Shown here piece by piece: positions 1 to 14,511 of a DNA stretch of 64,000 nt; the first letter of the stretch is position 1; every line of letters starts with the position of its first letter. A program made the translations under genes and the position numbers. The stretch lies in assembly GCA_050084985.1 (NCBI GenBank), contig JBITNC010000001.1, forward strand, positions 149,420,001 to 149,484,000, written 5' to 3'. Below the pieces are notes generated by a model. It worked only from the letters and a program-made list of their open reading frames with translations, did no database searches and had not been told where the DNA came from. This DNA comes from Nageia nagi. Lineage: Eukaryota > Pinophyta.

Positions 1-615
1 TGAGGATTGATCAACTTATGTTTATCATTATATACGTGAACTTCAATCCTAAAATATAAAAATACCAAAATATTTTAATCATAGAGAAATCTTAAATATA
101 AAATACAATATGGTCTTTATAGGTCTCTAATTCAAGCAATCATATACATAATACAATATGAATATGCCAAGGATGATAGCAAAAGAGAATATGATCACCC
201 AAAATTGAAAAAAAAGGCCTAATATTTTGAGGATAACATGTTTTTAATGAAAGTATATATCAACATCTCAAGTAACTTAGCATTATTATTTTATCAAAGT
301 CTTTTATTACCATGATCCTATAGTTGTATCGCAAGAAAGCAAGGATATAAATATATAATCTCTTTGATAATTCATCTCAACCTATTATTAGATTACACAA
401 ACCATTAAATATCAAGGGTTTATTTATTAAGCTTATATTTTTTATAACTCAATATCTAAATTCTTTTTAATGTAAAATTACTCAAGCTATTAATATATTT
501 TTTCATTAAATCACACCTACAAAGAGTTTGAGATATTTTCTTGGGTGATTAAAGCATTCGAATTCCCTACACCAAAGTGACAACATTTAGTACATAAATC
601 AAATGCTTAAAATGT
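1..615. other. AT-rich flank with no recognisable gene
   Basis: I see no coding similarity, RNA gene or repeat boundary here. The stretch is AT-rich with stop codons in every frame and ends in a TA microsatellite. Confidence 0.5.
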
Positions 616-616
616 G

Positions 617-642
<26 letters not shown>
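616..642. repeat. (TA)n microsatellite
   Basis: Uninterrupted alternating T and A for about 27 bases. Similar TA runs occur at about 31684-31711 and 37397-37415. Confidence 0.9.
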
Positions 643-647
<5 letters not shown>

Positions 648-849
648 TACCTCAAATTATTTTCCAATATAGGTGGATTTTGGTGTCTGTTTGCCAATGC
701 AAATTATTTATTCCTTTAGTATGATCAACCTTCTTTTGAGATTTATACCTACAATCATGTATACAAAATACCTTTCAAGATATCTTATGTGTAATAAATA
801 CTATGTAGGAGACTCCATTGAGTCTTCAAGACCCAAGATTCCCCTAAAC

Positions 850-3200
850 TCTTTCATATGATGAAGCTACACTACGGAACCAACCCCAAAAATATAACCT
901 TTGTATTACTTGGGAACCAACCATAATAGAATGACCAACTCTTATTACATTATTAGTGGGATGAATCATTATACATACATTGTTGAACTTCTTGGTTGTC
1001 CAAGCTATCTTGAGGAATATTTGAACTTGATTTCCAAAATGCCTATAAAACCTGAATTACAATATGATATTCTTGTAAATCATATAAGAATGTAGGAATA
1101 ATAGAATTTATAGAAAAAATCCTTTTTTTATTGGAAAATCATGAAAATTTGAGTAATTAAAAATGTATCTAGATAATGTTTGGATTTCTGTATTACAATA
1201 TGTTGGTATGTATGTATATGAATATTACAACTATTTACGCTAATAACCTACTTATGAAACTAATGATAAAACCCATAGGAATAAGTTATATGAGGTTTAC
1301 AACATGCAAACCTGGTAGATTTTACTCCTATGGGTTGACTATTTAGTTTGCAAATGATCTCCACATTATTTTTTTCTTGCATCTGCTACATATCTTGTTG
1401 GACCTATCTTTCTATGAAATTTTGTATTGAAGTATGTTATAAACTTTCATCAATACCTATACATGGGAAATCATTAGCCTTATTTCCAAAATTCTCTAAT
1501 TAATTCAAGAAAAATAAATTCTTAAGATACCATAAACATTATATGTATTCCAATGAAGAATTATTAGCATTTAAGGGTAAAAAGAGAGGAAATCACTAAT
1601 TTCAAAGAAACGTAAAGAATATGGTAAATAACATGAATATGTGAAATAATACACAAGGGACAAGAATTATTTTATGATATGCATGATGAAGAGAAGATTT
1701 CATGGACCACAATGTTCACAAGTATGCACAAAATGGATATCTTAAAAGGGCCCCTTAATTGTTTAACAAAATGCCTCACTAAAATGTATTCTCATAGACT
1801 ATAATGATAATAAGATATGCACAAAATGGATTTCCTAAAAAGGCTCTAAATATTATCAAGAAGATATAATTTTCACGTGTAAATCCAAACTCTATAACCT
1901 TTACAAGCATTCTTCAAGCATGTGCGACCATGGGAGCTCTAAAAAAGGGTATGGATATCCATCAATTAATAGTTTAAAAACATTTTTCATCATCAAAAAG
2001 TGTGGTAGTGAATGTATTAATAGAAACGTATGCAAAATATGAAATAACATATAAGGATTGGAAATTATTTGACAAGATGCATGATGTAAAGGCACTTTTT
2101 CATGGAATGTAATGATCGAAAGATGTGCATGATGTAAATCCAATTTCATGAATTACAATGATTGCAATATATTTAATTTATGGATATAACAAGGATGCCC
2201 TAAACTCTTTCATCTAATGAATCTATATTAGAATGACAAAACCTTAGTATAACTTGGGAATCAACCCAAACAAAATAACCTTTACATTACTAGGGAACCA
2301 ACCTTAATATAATGATTGATTCTTACTACATTATTATTGGGATGAACTATTACACATGAATTATTGAACTTATTAGTCATGCATGTTATCTTGAGAACGC
2401 TTGGAAATTCATTTTCAAAATGCCCATAAAATGGGATTTCTAAAAGAAGGTATTCACACCCATCAAAGAGTATTTGAAAATGATTTTTCATCAAATGTTG
2501 TGGTTGTAAATTCCCTAATAGACATGGATACAAAATGTAGAATAATACATAATACCCAAGAATTATTTGACAAGATTCATGATGTAGATAGAGTTTCATG
2601 GACTACAATGAGTATAGGATATACAATTCATGGCTAAAATAAAGATACCCTTAAACTCTTTCATCTAATGAATTTATACTTGGGAACCAATCCTAACAAC
2701 ATAATCTTTGTATTACTTTGGGACCAACCCTAATATCATAATTGATTCTCATTATATTATTCCTAGGATGAATCATTATACATGCATTATTGAACTTCTT
2801 GGTCATGCATGCTATCTTAAGGAAGCTATGAACTTCATTGCCAAAATCTCCATAAAATGGGAGTTTTAGAATAACATATGGATATCCATCAATGACTAGT
2901 TAAAAATATTTTTTCATCTAATTTTGTGGTTGTAAATTATCTAATAGAAATGGATTCAAAATATGAAAGAATACATAAGGATGAAAAATTGTTTGACAAG
3001 ATACATGATGTATATATAGTTTCATGTACTATAATTATTGGAGGATATGCAATTCATTGCTACAACAAGGATGACCTTAAACTCTTTTTCTAATCATGCT
3101 ACACTTGGGAACGAACCCTAACAATATAATCTTTGTATTAATTAGGAACCAACCCTAATATCATGATTGAATCTTATTGCATTATTACTAATATAGAAAG
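850..3200 (+). pseudogene. Decayed PLS-class PPR sequence, rearranged and tandemly repeated
   Basis: PPR proteins bind organellar RNA in editing and processing. Here only fragments remain. The frame at 901-1095 contains HYTYIVELLG followed by EEYLNLISKMPIKPE, the end-of-array region of plant PPR proteins. The frame at 2401-2637 contains a degenerate GIHTHQRV, then VVVNSLIDM, ELFDKIHDVD and VSWTTM, the typical L/S motif series. Similar but more broken copies lie at about 1880-2140 and 2780-3070. The order is abnormal: the MPIK motif of the last repeat runs straight into the start of an upstream motif. Many stops and frameshifts make all copies pseudogenes. The family is clear; the parental gene is not identifiable. 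Confidence 0.75.
2240..3180 (+). repeat. Tandem units of about 430 bp derived from PPR sequence
   Basis: The block reading cttgggaa followed by a run ending in accaaccctaa recurs at about 2247, 2682 and 3107, giving periods of roughly 435 and 425 bases. Each unit carries the NNITFVLL-like stretch, the ELLG...MPIK stretch and the VVVN...LFDK stretch. A related, more distant unit starts near 870. Confidence 0.65.
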
Positions 3201-3285
3201 ATATAATTTTGTAAGAAAAATACTTTTTTTGTTGAACATTCATGAAAAATAGAGTAATTAAGAACACACCTAGATTCCTCTTACA

Positions 3286-6200
3286 TGCTTTCTCTAAAAA
3301 ACATAAAAATCCACTCTAAAAAAAATAATACATAGGAAAGCAAGCCATATCTTAGCAAATTGCATAGAAATAGTTGTTGCAGTCAACCTACATATGCATG
3401 ATAATAAATTGTTGAAATTTTTCTCCATTAATTATCAATGGAAGTTAAATGTGAACTTGTATCCCTCATCATTGTATACCAATGATAATAACAAGGGAAA
3501 CCCTCATCATTGTCTATCAATGACCACTTCAAGGTCATGGACATTTTCTATATTCTCCTTGCCAAGACTCACATGGTCATTCAATATTATTATATTCTTT
3601 GCTTCTTACATGGGCTTTCTCAAGTGTAACTTTACCTTTAACCCTACTAGAAAATATTCTTTCACTTATGGAGATCCATTTCAATTCTAAGATGAGGAAC
3701 CCTTTTAATATTCTAAAGGTTACTTTATTAAAGTGCAAGAAGGTCATCCTTTAGGAATTATCCTATTTCTTCCACAAGCATATATATCCTACAAGAGGAT
3801 TGTATTTACTACGACATGATTATGAAATATGCATACTTATTGTAACATATAACATGATTTGGTTTTATGAATAAATTTTTCATCCTTTTACCTATCTTAT
3901 ACATTGGTATTTGATGACTAGTTTTTTTGCCTTTGCATTTATTACAAGTTTATTTAACAACCTATTGATCAACCTATTTGTTATGCATTGCTTCCATTAG
4001 TCCATTTTAGCTTTAATACCCTCTTATTTGATATGTAAGTGGTCCATATATTTGCATACATTAATGCATTTCAAGCATTTATTAAACTTCTATGGTTTAA
4101 ATTGTTTCATATGATTGGTCCATCAATTTGGATTCTAACAGTTAATAACATTCATGGTTATTTTTTCATCATATGATTGATTAGAAATTATATACTATGA
4201 ATAATTTTTCCATTATGAATAGGATAATCTTTTTTTTTTTTTTCATAAATTCTCCTTTAAGAAAACTTCCAATTCTATGAAGAATATTGGTTTATTCATG
4301 TCTTTATACTCATACAAGAGATAATGCTCATAGTTGATTAGTAAACATGCCCATAAATGAAAGATACAATAAATTATGCATTTCAAAATATTTGCATTCA
4401 TTTAAAAATATTAAATCCATACTATATGGAATAAAAATATTGCATACATAATATTATCTACTACATAATTACATTCATAAATAATTGTAAAGAACACATT
4501 ATCCAATTATTTCATTATTATTGCATTAGAATTCAAATTACTACACAAGGCATAAGTACCATTTATTTCCACCCTTTTCAAAAAGGATCATACCAAATTC
4601 AAAAACTTATATTTGTTTAGAATAGATCACAAACCCACTAATTTAGATCACATATTTTCTTATCATAAGTAATACAAAACCCCTTTTAGCTACAATTAAC
4701 AAGTATTTTAATCGGGTGTATTCAACTATAAAATATGAATGGCCATAAAAAACCATTTTTATATCAGTATAGGTGATCAAATTTATTATTGGAAATATAA
4801 TGGAATCTCTATTAGAAGTATCCATTTCTCTCAAGGTATCTAGATAGATTGTATCCCTAAATAAATAATCTTATGTTAACAATAATATCATAACTTGTTA
4901 TAAAGAAAAAACATATAGAGTCGGGATGAATAAGCATTGAGAGATCTTATGATTGGGACCATTAAGTGGTATCCCAAATAATGATATAATGCAAATTATA
5001 TTTAATTCTTGATTATCCCTCCTAGGTTCTTCATATAGCTTCCATGCATCTTTCACGTAATCAAAAACCTATAATTTTTGTATGTCTCAACCATAGGTCT
5101 TAGTCAATCTTATGCAAAGGTATATCATTCTCAATGCACCTTGACCTATATATGCACAACGTAAGTTATTCCAACCTATGCAATGTTTTTATAACATTCA
5201 ATCAATTATAGGCATGTAGAGAATTATTCTATTTTGATATGCATGGGTCATTTCATCAATATATTTATTTGTACATATATGATCATTAAATATTTATGTA
5301 TATTCAGTTGGTTTATTCAATCATGTACACACCAACAAGTGTATTTTAATTCCATAATGATACTTGATATGCCATTCAACAATGAGGGTCTATGTAAGAG
5401 TAATAATTACCATGCTACATCTATATCTTATTTCATGATAACTACTATCACCTACATCTTTTACCTTCTAGTTTCCTTGACATCATTTTATGGATTTCAA
5501 GTTAGTACAAAAAAAGGGAAAGTTAATTTCATTTTAAATATTATATAATATTGGTCATAACTAATATCCATTACTACTTATTAATCCTAACACCATATAA
5601 ATTTCATAGACAAATGAGTTGAAACATTCAATAGCATCTGTTTTCTTTATAGTATACTTTGGAGTTACTTATATCATCCCTACATGCTACACGATGCATT
5701 TTATGAATTGATTTTAGATCAAAACATTACTATTATATTTTTACTTATATCATCCCTTACACACTTACAATAGCCATATAATCTTCTATTTAAAGACTTA
5801 CATGGTTGACCTACCTAACTGAGTCTCTTAATTTACTATCGGTAGTATTCTATTCAACACATAAGACTTCTTCATGCAAATTTTCAAGTATAGATCATTG
5901 AAATTATTCAAGAAATAATATATGTAAGGTTGTTTACTAGATATTATTATAAAGTAATAATAGTTTAGTCATCCCTTTATTTGCTTCACATAATAGAGTA
6001 CTATTCCTATATTTGTTCATAAAGCTTTAACCTCTATCTCTATAATTATGTCTTATTTCAACATTAAAATGTTTTTTATTAGTTATAAGTATAAATTGAT
6101 AAAAATTCCCAACAAGACACTTGAGTCCAATCAATTTATTCATTTTCAATGGAATCCTAATAATTTCATACCTATGAGTTTATAACAAGTTTTAAGGTCT

Positions 6201-8614
6201 TGTTTTATCCATTTTTAGGCTAGAGGCCTTAATATTTTCCTACCAGTGTGATAAATTTCTTTGTATATAATAATGAATAGTTTGTTATAGAAGGGAACAC
6301 ATTTAAGTTAATGAAATATGACTCTTAACCTTAGCAAAAACCTTTTCATTCTCATAAATTAGACACTTAGCATACATATGAATTCTAAAACTTAATAGAT
6401 AATATCCCATAATTTAACTATTCAGTAAGATCATATGAATTTTTAACATTATTCCCTTATCTAAAATGACAATAAGCCATATTAAATAATATTAATTATT
6501 ATTTAAGTAAGAGGAAAAAAACCCTAAATACGAAATGGAGGATAAGGTTAATGCAATCTTAAACCCGTAAGTTTATTCTCACTACTTCTTTCATTATCCT
6601 TAATGGAATTTGGGAACTCTATTCTAATTTTCTGAGTATTCAATCCATAGTGCAAACCTAGTTTTCTTAATAGAATTTAAACTTACACTATAGATACCCA
6701 TACCATTTCTCACCATAATTTTAATAAGAATTCAATTTTATACCATATAATCATAGGATCCCAACACTATTATGTACTACAAACTGTGAATAAAAAAAAT
6801 CCTAATTCATTTTCTTTAAAGCATCATGAATTCATATTATAGGTAATGAATTTATAAAAACCCTAAAACCATTTCATATAGAAGAAACAATTTGAAATGG
6901 TAGAATACCAAAATGCATAACTTGAACCTTAAATTTTAAACTTTATGCAGATGTAATAAGGGATATACTCAAAAATTGAATGAGAAGGGAATGTCCAAGA
7001 TCCAAATAGCACCAACACCTTACCTCTCAACCTTGATAGAAATCCAAATAAACACCTCTATTTATAGTATTTTCAACCAATCCTAAGAAGCTGTGGACTA
7101 AAACATAAATCGACAAGTTTCTAACCATGGTAATGATAAATGAATCCATACTTATCTCTAATAGAGTCAATTTTATTTATGGACCAAGTTGCATGTGTTA
7201 TTAAATGGTGGCCTTTCCATACATGGTCCCTTTTATCATTATAATGTATTTCCTTATGATTTGTAACTTTCCTATGAAGCTGAACATTGATTGAACTAGG
7301 AAATCATTGCAAGGATAACCCACAACTTGCTAAAAACCCTACCCACTATTTGTGCTCAATCCAAATGATTGCTTCACAATGTAATCACATCAAATGGAAT
7401 AGATTTAAGGTTACATCATTGTCTCATGGATTTAATGATATCAATGTGGGCTCAAACAATATAACGAAAATATCTCTACCAATGAAAACCCCACTATGTA
7501 TGCCCAATACAACAAACCCTACAATGCAAACCTAGAACTACTAATGGGGATGTAATTCCTACCATCTTATGGTGTAGATGGAGCCAAAACATAGAACCTA
7601 GGACTTAGCACCATAACCCTTACCTTTACCCTCTCCACTTGCAACATTTTTATTTGGATTTTTGGCCATTAACATAGTAAAATGCTAGGTCTTAATGCTC
7701 ATAAATTAGATTTTAGATTAGCTTAATAGTGCTTAGGTTTAATTAGCACTTACACCAGGTTAGTTTAGTGTTTAATAATTTAGGTTTAATACTTAGGATA
7801 GAATGTAGTTTGATATTTATTTTAGGTATTATTTAAAATAATTTAGGTGATCTATTCCTTATAACTCCTAGGTTTAGGATTACCCTTCAGGTCAAGCCTA
7901 CTAATAAAATGGTTTCTTATTTTCTTAGAGGTTTATGACTTGTTAATGTAAAGATATTTTTGTTTTCTTAGATTCCTATTGTAGGCCTCTTCATATGCAA
8001 TATTATTGAATACTATGGATGCAATCTCATTAATAAAAATGCAATCCTTTAATACAAAGTAGTATGATATTGAATGCAACCTTTCAATTCTAGAGTACCA
8101 TGTTGTTCAATGTAGTTTTATCCTTAGTTATGAATGCAAATTTTCAAAATGATAATGAGATCACATGCAGATATGAAATTATCCAAATCCTCATAGTAAT
8201 CTATGCATCTATTATTATCCTAAATGTTAACAACATTCCACCTACAAGTGGATTCTCAATAGTAATGCCATTCTAAAGTGCAAAGATGAAATCTTTAAAT
8301 CTATAGTCCAATTAGTCTATTGAAAAAATGAATAAAATTGGTTAGATTCAAGTATACCATCCTCCTAGCAATAAATATGCAAACCTTATGCAGTCATGCA
8401 ATGTCATAATCCTCATCATCCTAGAGACATGTAACAAAGGACATCATTAGTACTAAAGTCATGTAATATAATACCAAGTAATAACATATTGTAAACTAAA
8501 ACTAAAATCACATAGTATGCCATCATAAATTAAATGTAAAGAAAATCCATATCATAATGACTAACAAGTATGAAATCATAATGTATCAGGATCATAGTCT
8601 AGTGGGTTATGACA
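3286..8614 (-). repeat. E1 3' LTR (left copy), about 5.3 kb
   Basis: Collinear with 26332-28066, 37902-38920 and 47506-49556. Matching landmarks are the tacataggaaa block (3331 and 26371), gaattattctatt (5220 and 27545), the tttaggatta block near 7870 and 48770, and the final gtgggt(t/c)atgaca (8603-8614 and 49545-49556). About 800 bases (roughly 4400-5210) have no counterpart in the right copy. The left boundary is approximate because the first dozen bases have diverged. ORFs such as 3394-3690 and 5234-5548 are chance openings and resemble no protein I know. Confidence 0.75.
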
Positions 8615-8630
8615 TACTCCCCCACTAAGA
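8615..8630 (-). other. E1 polypurine tract
   Basis: On the minus strand AGTGGGGGAGTA directly precedes TGTCATGACC, the LTR start. This is the expected position and composition of the plus-strand primer of a plant Ty3/gypsy element. Confidence 0.75.
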
Positions 8631-11600
8631 CCAAACACAGTTCCATGCATTTTAGTAATAGTTTTAATCAAACAAGTATTGAGATTATTCTTTAATAAGT
8701 TCTAAATCCTCCCAAGTGGAGTTCCTTTCATAATATATATTTGTAAGATAATATAAATCCCAACCATAAAGTTTTTTTTTTCTTTACTTTAGCTATTTAA
8801 GTTAATAATCCATTAGGATACTCCAAGGATTCAATCAATTTGAACTATACATACATTCAAACCTCTTAAATTTTAAATTATAAAATCCTTTTCACAATTA
8901 TATTAGAATAATATCATGATATAATTTATAACATTAGAAGGTTTAGCTTAATTAGGTAGTTTATTCACAACCCAATCAAGAAAATTAGTAAATATTACTT
9001 TGTCATTGCAATATTCTTAACCTTCATTATTTAATTCAAGAAATTATATATTTATGGTTTAATTATCCAACTTACTCTCATAAACACACATACATGCATA
9101 AAACATGATCATGCATTCATATTAGTTATAACTGAATAATAATTCATTTTACCAATTAAAGATACTATGCATATAACTTTTGAAATAACTTAAGTGAGTA
9201 ACTAATAAATTTCACAAAGCATATCATAGAAAAAACATTCACATATAAGACATGTTTTGAGCCAAACTCAAGAGAAATCCCTTTAGGCAAGTAGTTTCTA
9301 GTACCTTGCTCAAGGAAAAACCCAATAGGTATTTAATACTACCTTAATATTATTTTATTATCATATTAATAAAACATATTAAAATCTTGCTCATCTTGCA
9401 ATTATATGTTCACATCAATATAGTATTACAACCCATTCTAGTTTTATATGATACATCATGGTCAACCTATCACAATTCGACCAATATTTTAGTTTTATAC
9501 CACATATGATTTCATGTATGACATAAATTACAAAGAAATCAATGATGCATAAATATAAATACATATGTTATCAAGGCATCAATAAGTAAAATAATGCATA
9601 ATATCATGAATCCATTATGAAGTGTGCCACCAAGCACCGTGGATCCATCATCCAAGTGCACTATAATGTATTAGTATCAACTATCGAAATAAGAACATCA
9701 ACACTAAGTTCTTATCAAATTTCCCAAAGGTATATAATTAAACAATAGTAAGGAATTTACAACTAAATAATAGTAACACAATTTACTACAATTAGTCTCC
9801 CTATTTTAGAATGCATTATTTAAAATGCAAACATCCCTATTATAAATACCATGATAAGAATATTATGCAATATACAACTATGTAAAGATTTTCTAGGAAA
9901 TCTAATGTTCATGAAATATCATTGGATGTAAGTAACACATCTACTACATATTATATGTCTATAAGAATTATCATAAACCAGTAGGACTATCTAAGTGTAT
10001 TCTAGAAAGCATATTAAAGGTCCAACTTTATAGTCTATGCCAATACAAATATTGAATTATTTGATAAAACCATCTAGGTCCTCGTACCTCTTGGCATATG
10101 AGACCACCTAGCTTTTTTGCTTTACCAAATATTGATTGCTTCTTATTTTGGCCTCTGGGTTTTGATCACTAAGTTTAGTGGTAAATTAAGCCTTTGTCAA
10201 TCAATTCACACTAGTGCGTCTTGTCTTCTTTTTACATCAGAAACATGTTATCCAAGTTTTAAAAATGGATACAAAATTCATCAAATCCTTCAATTGAGGT
10301 TTCCTTGAAATTGCAAGGAATTATCATCGTTTAGATATGTAGTAACACTCTTTACATGGGAAGCATGTTATCCAAGTTTTAAAAATGGATACAAAATTCA
10401 ACAAATCCTTCAATTGAGGTTTCCTTGAAATTGCAAGGAATTATCCTCATTTGAATTGATATAACACATCAATTCAATTATTTGATAAAACCATTACTCA
10501 ATCAAATAATGCCTTACATAAATTATAATCATGACATCTTACTTAAAATCAATAAGAATATTATATCATTAAGTCAAAAATCCATTTTAAGCTCCAAAAG
10601 GTAACATGCCTCAACCACACTAAGATGGAATTACATTTTCATATAACTTTTAAATGTTTTTCATATAATTATTCCAAGAATTTACTCCATATCCTTTAGT
10701 GTAATATAAGTTATAGTGTATTAAAAGATTCACTTACCTTTTAAACAAGTTATTAGGAAGATATAACATTTAGCTCAACATAGTTTTAGTATCCTGAAAA
10801 CCCTACCATAAGAATTGTATGGACATTCCTTACTCAATAACTTAATTCAATAATGATCTTACTCTTAAATCCACCTACTTCACAAGAGCTAACTTGGAAT
10901 CCTTTAAAGTTTAATTTGAGCATAAGCAATATTTTCCCTATCAATCATAGATCTAGATAATGTGCTTACTACTTTTTCTAACTTAATAGGATCATCTAGA
11001 TAAACAAAAAATTAATAACAATCTAAGAACAAGGAATTTGAGATAAATTTAAATAAAATGTACTACATCTTTTCCAGTTTTTTTTCTCAAGGATAAAATA
11101 TCATTCTAAGGTAATATTTAAATTTCCTTTTTAAATAATATGCCCTAATGTTTAGATCTCAAATAAAACATTAATAGTTATAATTCCTCAATATTTTAAT
11201 CTTTAATTAAATGTTTATGCTTATCAACATTATCGTACAATAGACATTCAAGTGAGAATCCTTAATATTCCCTAGAAATTTAAATATTTAATTGAATCAT
11301 CTAATATCTAATTTTTTAGTACCATTTAAATAGTTGTTTCATCCATACATGAAAACAAAAGGTTTATGATTTTACTAGGATGAATGCATCACCCTTAGGG
11401 GATACATCAAGTTTCAAATTCCACTCACTAGATGCAGTATGTTTCACTTCTATAGGACCAAGATGCTATAAAAAGCATGCACAAGGTTACACAAGGTGGT
11501 TCCTAGATGTTCTTATGATAAAAATGCTTATAGTGTTCTTGCAATGATCATGTAGGTCATGAATCTTTCACTATTCCATACATATCATACATTTCTCGAT

Positions 11601-13289
11601 GTCATAAGATATTCAAGCTCTCTTCCACTAGATTACACTACCTTTATGTAACCCATGGATAGATAATGCAAAAACTAAACCATGTAATGTTAATGCAATT
11701 CAATTTTCTTTCCTTTATCATTGAAGCACATCAACATTAATAATTATACCTAGAATAATTCCATATCAAGCTATTTTCAAATGCAACAATGAAGGGAAGA
11801 AAGGGGTCATCACCTCGGGCCTACACTCCCTTCCTAATCATGCATCGAATTCCATATTAACAAAAGGAGTTGATGTAAATACAATAATGGATAGTTTCAT
11901 AATCTTTCCCATGTACCCATCATGAAGTATCCAAGTTTGGTATTCTCTCCTTTTCTCAATCATCTAAGAAAAACTTCTTTTACACTCCTGATTTGCATAT
12001 ATATTCAATGATATAATCTCTACCAGCATTTTTGATGCTAAACCATTCTCAACACTCTTAATGCATGTCAAATTTATTTATAAAATCCATGGTGGTTCTT
12101 GAAATATAAGCATCAACCATCAAAGAGTCAGTTCTCCATCCTTACCTCTTCATCTCTCTAGTGCATGGTTCAAACATGGGAAATATATCCTATCATCTCC
12201 TCCCTGTATCAATTTTTTTTTCTTTTTCACATTCTCCACCATTTTTAATCCATTTTTGAAGTATCCTACTTATTATCCAATGTGGCCTAGAAGAATACCC
12301 CTTCCCTAACTCTATGCATGTATGGATGACCTTCATCCCAAACATGAAACACATCCCACTTATATTTTTACTACATCCTAAACATCATAGCTCTCCTTCA
12401 TCAATTCATCATCTCCTCAGAATTACTATTGTTATGATCACTCATGCAAGGAAAGTATCCATTCCCCCACCTCCATTGTATGGTTACACATACCAACTAA
12501 CTCATCATCCCCTAGTAAAATGCCATTTGGAATACATAGTTATTAAAGAATTAATGGTTCACCTTCTTGATTGATATGCAACCTTCCACATCAGTCTCTA
12601 GTCTAGTAGTGGACTCTAAAGTATTAAGAATGTTGTTAACATTCTGTTATGCAAATATAATATTTCTCAAAATAAGGATCACATAAAATGATATAAATCA
12701 CCATCTCCAATATTTCTAAACATCCCCTTTAAAGTATAATTACAAAGTATTTACATAATAATACTTGACATCATCTAGTATAGGTTATCATAAAAAATCG
12801 ATGACCATATTTTAAAATCATAATATTATTTATTAACTATTTTAATTACCTAAATTTTACCAAAATCTTGATAGCTAAAAATCCTAATCACTATTGAATT
12901 CAATATCATTAAATATTAATATTCAAATACCCATAAATATTAATATCTATGATTCATGAATAGTAATTACATTTGATAAATAATGGATATTGTTAGTTTA
13001 GGTATGGATATATATTGCATACATATCCCTATTATTTAAATTCCCCATTTAAAATAGTAAGTGCAAACTCCATATCTAAGAATACCATGATATTGGTTCA
13101 ATCCATATTTCAATTGCTATTAATGATCAACCTTAATATTAAAACCCAATAATGATATTTAAATATATAATACCTTAAAATAAATTTATAAGTCTAGTCA
13201 ATATTTAAATTAACATTTAAATATTATCAATCATCCATTGATATTCATTTTATTTAATGAAAACCTTAAATCTCATAAAATATTAAAGT
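8631..13289 (-). other. E1 3' untranslated region, no gene seen
   Basis: 4.7 kb of AT-rich sequence between the end of integrase and the purine tract. Apart from a 120-bp tandem duplication I find nothing coding. Long 3' regions are common in plant Ty3/gypsy elements, but an undetected older insertion here is possible. Confidence 0.45.
10231..10450. repeat. 120-bp tandem duplication
   Basis: The block from tttacatcag at 10231 recurs from tttacatggg at 10351, exactly 120 bases later. Only a few substitutions separate the copies for about 100 bases, through to ttgcaaggaattatc. Confidence 0.85.
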
Positions 13290-14400
13290 GTCAAAGTTTA
13301 CACTTCACCTCACAACCTTCAAAGGTCTTTTCCTGTTTAACAATTTATCAAGGGTAATTAAGATAGCTCCAAAATTTGGTGTAGGGCAATATCCTAGTAA
13401 ACCTTGCATTGTTCAATATTTCTTTTTTCGATCCCTTTTGTATAAGTTTCAAGAACTCGAACTAGTTTAACTTCAATTGCCATAAAATATGCCATCTGCA
13501 AATTATTCACATCCCATACATGATAAGGATTAGCAACAAAAAATTTAACCATTGAAACATGAACAACATTATGGATTTTTATCATACTAGGTGATAGTTC
13601 AAGCTTGTAGGTGATAAAAAAATATTTTATCTATGATCTTGAATAGTCCTACAAATCTTGCATCTACTTTAGATGTCTTAATTGGTGCTTTTTCCTAGTA
13701 TAACACATAAAAATATCATACCACCTACTTAAATTCTCTTAGAATTCATTTCAAATCTACATAACTCTTTTTTTTTATATGCAAACTCCTTTAATCTTTT
13801 CCTAATTTCTTCTAGTTGAGTTTCCATTTCAACAATTAGCTTAGGCCCAATAAAGGTCATGTATTATAAATTATCCCAAGAAATGGGAGTTTTTGCATTT
13901 TCTAACATAAAATGCCTTAAATGGTTCCTTACCTAAGGATGAATTATGACCATTGTTACATGCAAATTCTACTAAATAGAGGTAATCTTCCTAGTTTGAA
14001 GGATTATCCATGCAATAAATTTGTAACATATCCTCAAGGACCTGATTAACCCTTTTAGTTATCCATTTGTTTGAGGATGATAAGCAATACCAAAATTAAG
14101 TTTATTATAGTCTCATGAAAAGTTTTCTATAATTCTAAAAATCTCCTTTACATATTTATTATTTATTGTGTATTAATCATCAATCATGTTCCCTGGCATG
14201 AAATATGCTACCTTAGTGAGTTTGTCAACAACAACAAATATAACATCATGATGGTACCTGATTTTTGGAAATCCTACTATGAATTCAATGATTACCACCT
14301 TCCATTTTTGACTAGGAATATCATGTGGATAAAGTTGTTCAACAAGATACATATGTTCAACCTTCCTTTTTTTTAAATTTAAAGTATTTTGTGACATATT
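13290..14400 (-). pseudogene. E1 integrase remnant, core and C-terminal part
   Basis: The frame at 14173-14397 shows DIPSQKWKVVIIEFIVGFP followed by VVVDKLTKVAYF. This corresponds to the start of the Ty3/gypsy integrase catalytic core, where the usual DFIVGLP has become EFIVGFP, so the first catalytic aspartate is lost in the present sequence. The frame at 13394-13585 matches the C-terminal part (HVSMVKFFVANPYHV, then VRVLETYTKG). A chromodomain could follow but I cannot resolve one. Several frameshifts and stops lie between. Inactive. Confidence 0.7.
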
Positions 14401-14511
14401 CCATGATATCTCTTTTCATCCCAAGATATAAATACATTTGTTTGATATCATCTCTTAATTTATTACTTCTTATATGAGTTAAATATGGAGTATGGTGTAC
14501 CTCATATATCA

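Noticed and set aside
1901-2599. Minus frames of about 80-105 residues opposite PPR sequence
   Set aside because: The PPR wording is on the plus strand; the minus frames look like each other only because the DNA is repeated.
7287-7535. 82-residue frame in the E1 LTR
   Set aside because: Not conserved as an open frame in the other LTR copy.
12314-12574. 86-residue plus frame in the E1 3' region
   Set aside because: Histidine- and serine-rich by base composition; no recognisable domain and no support.
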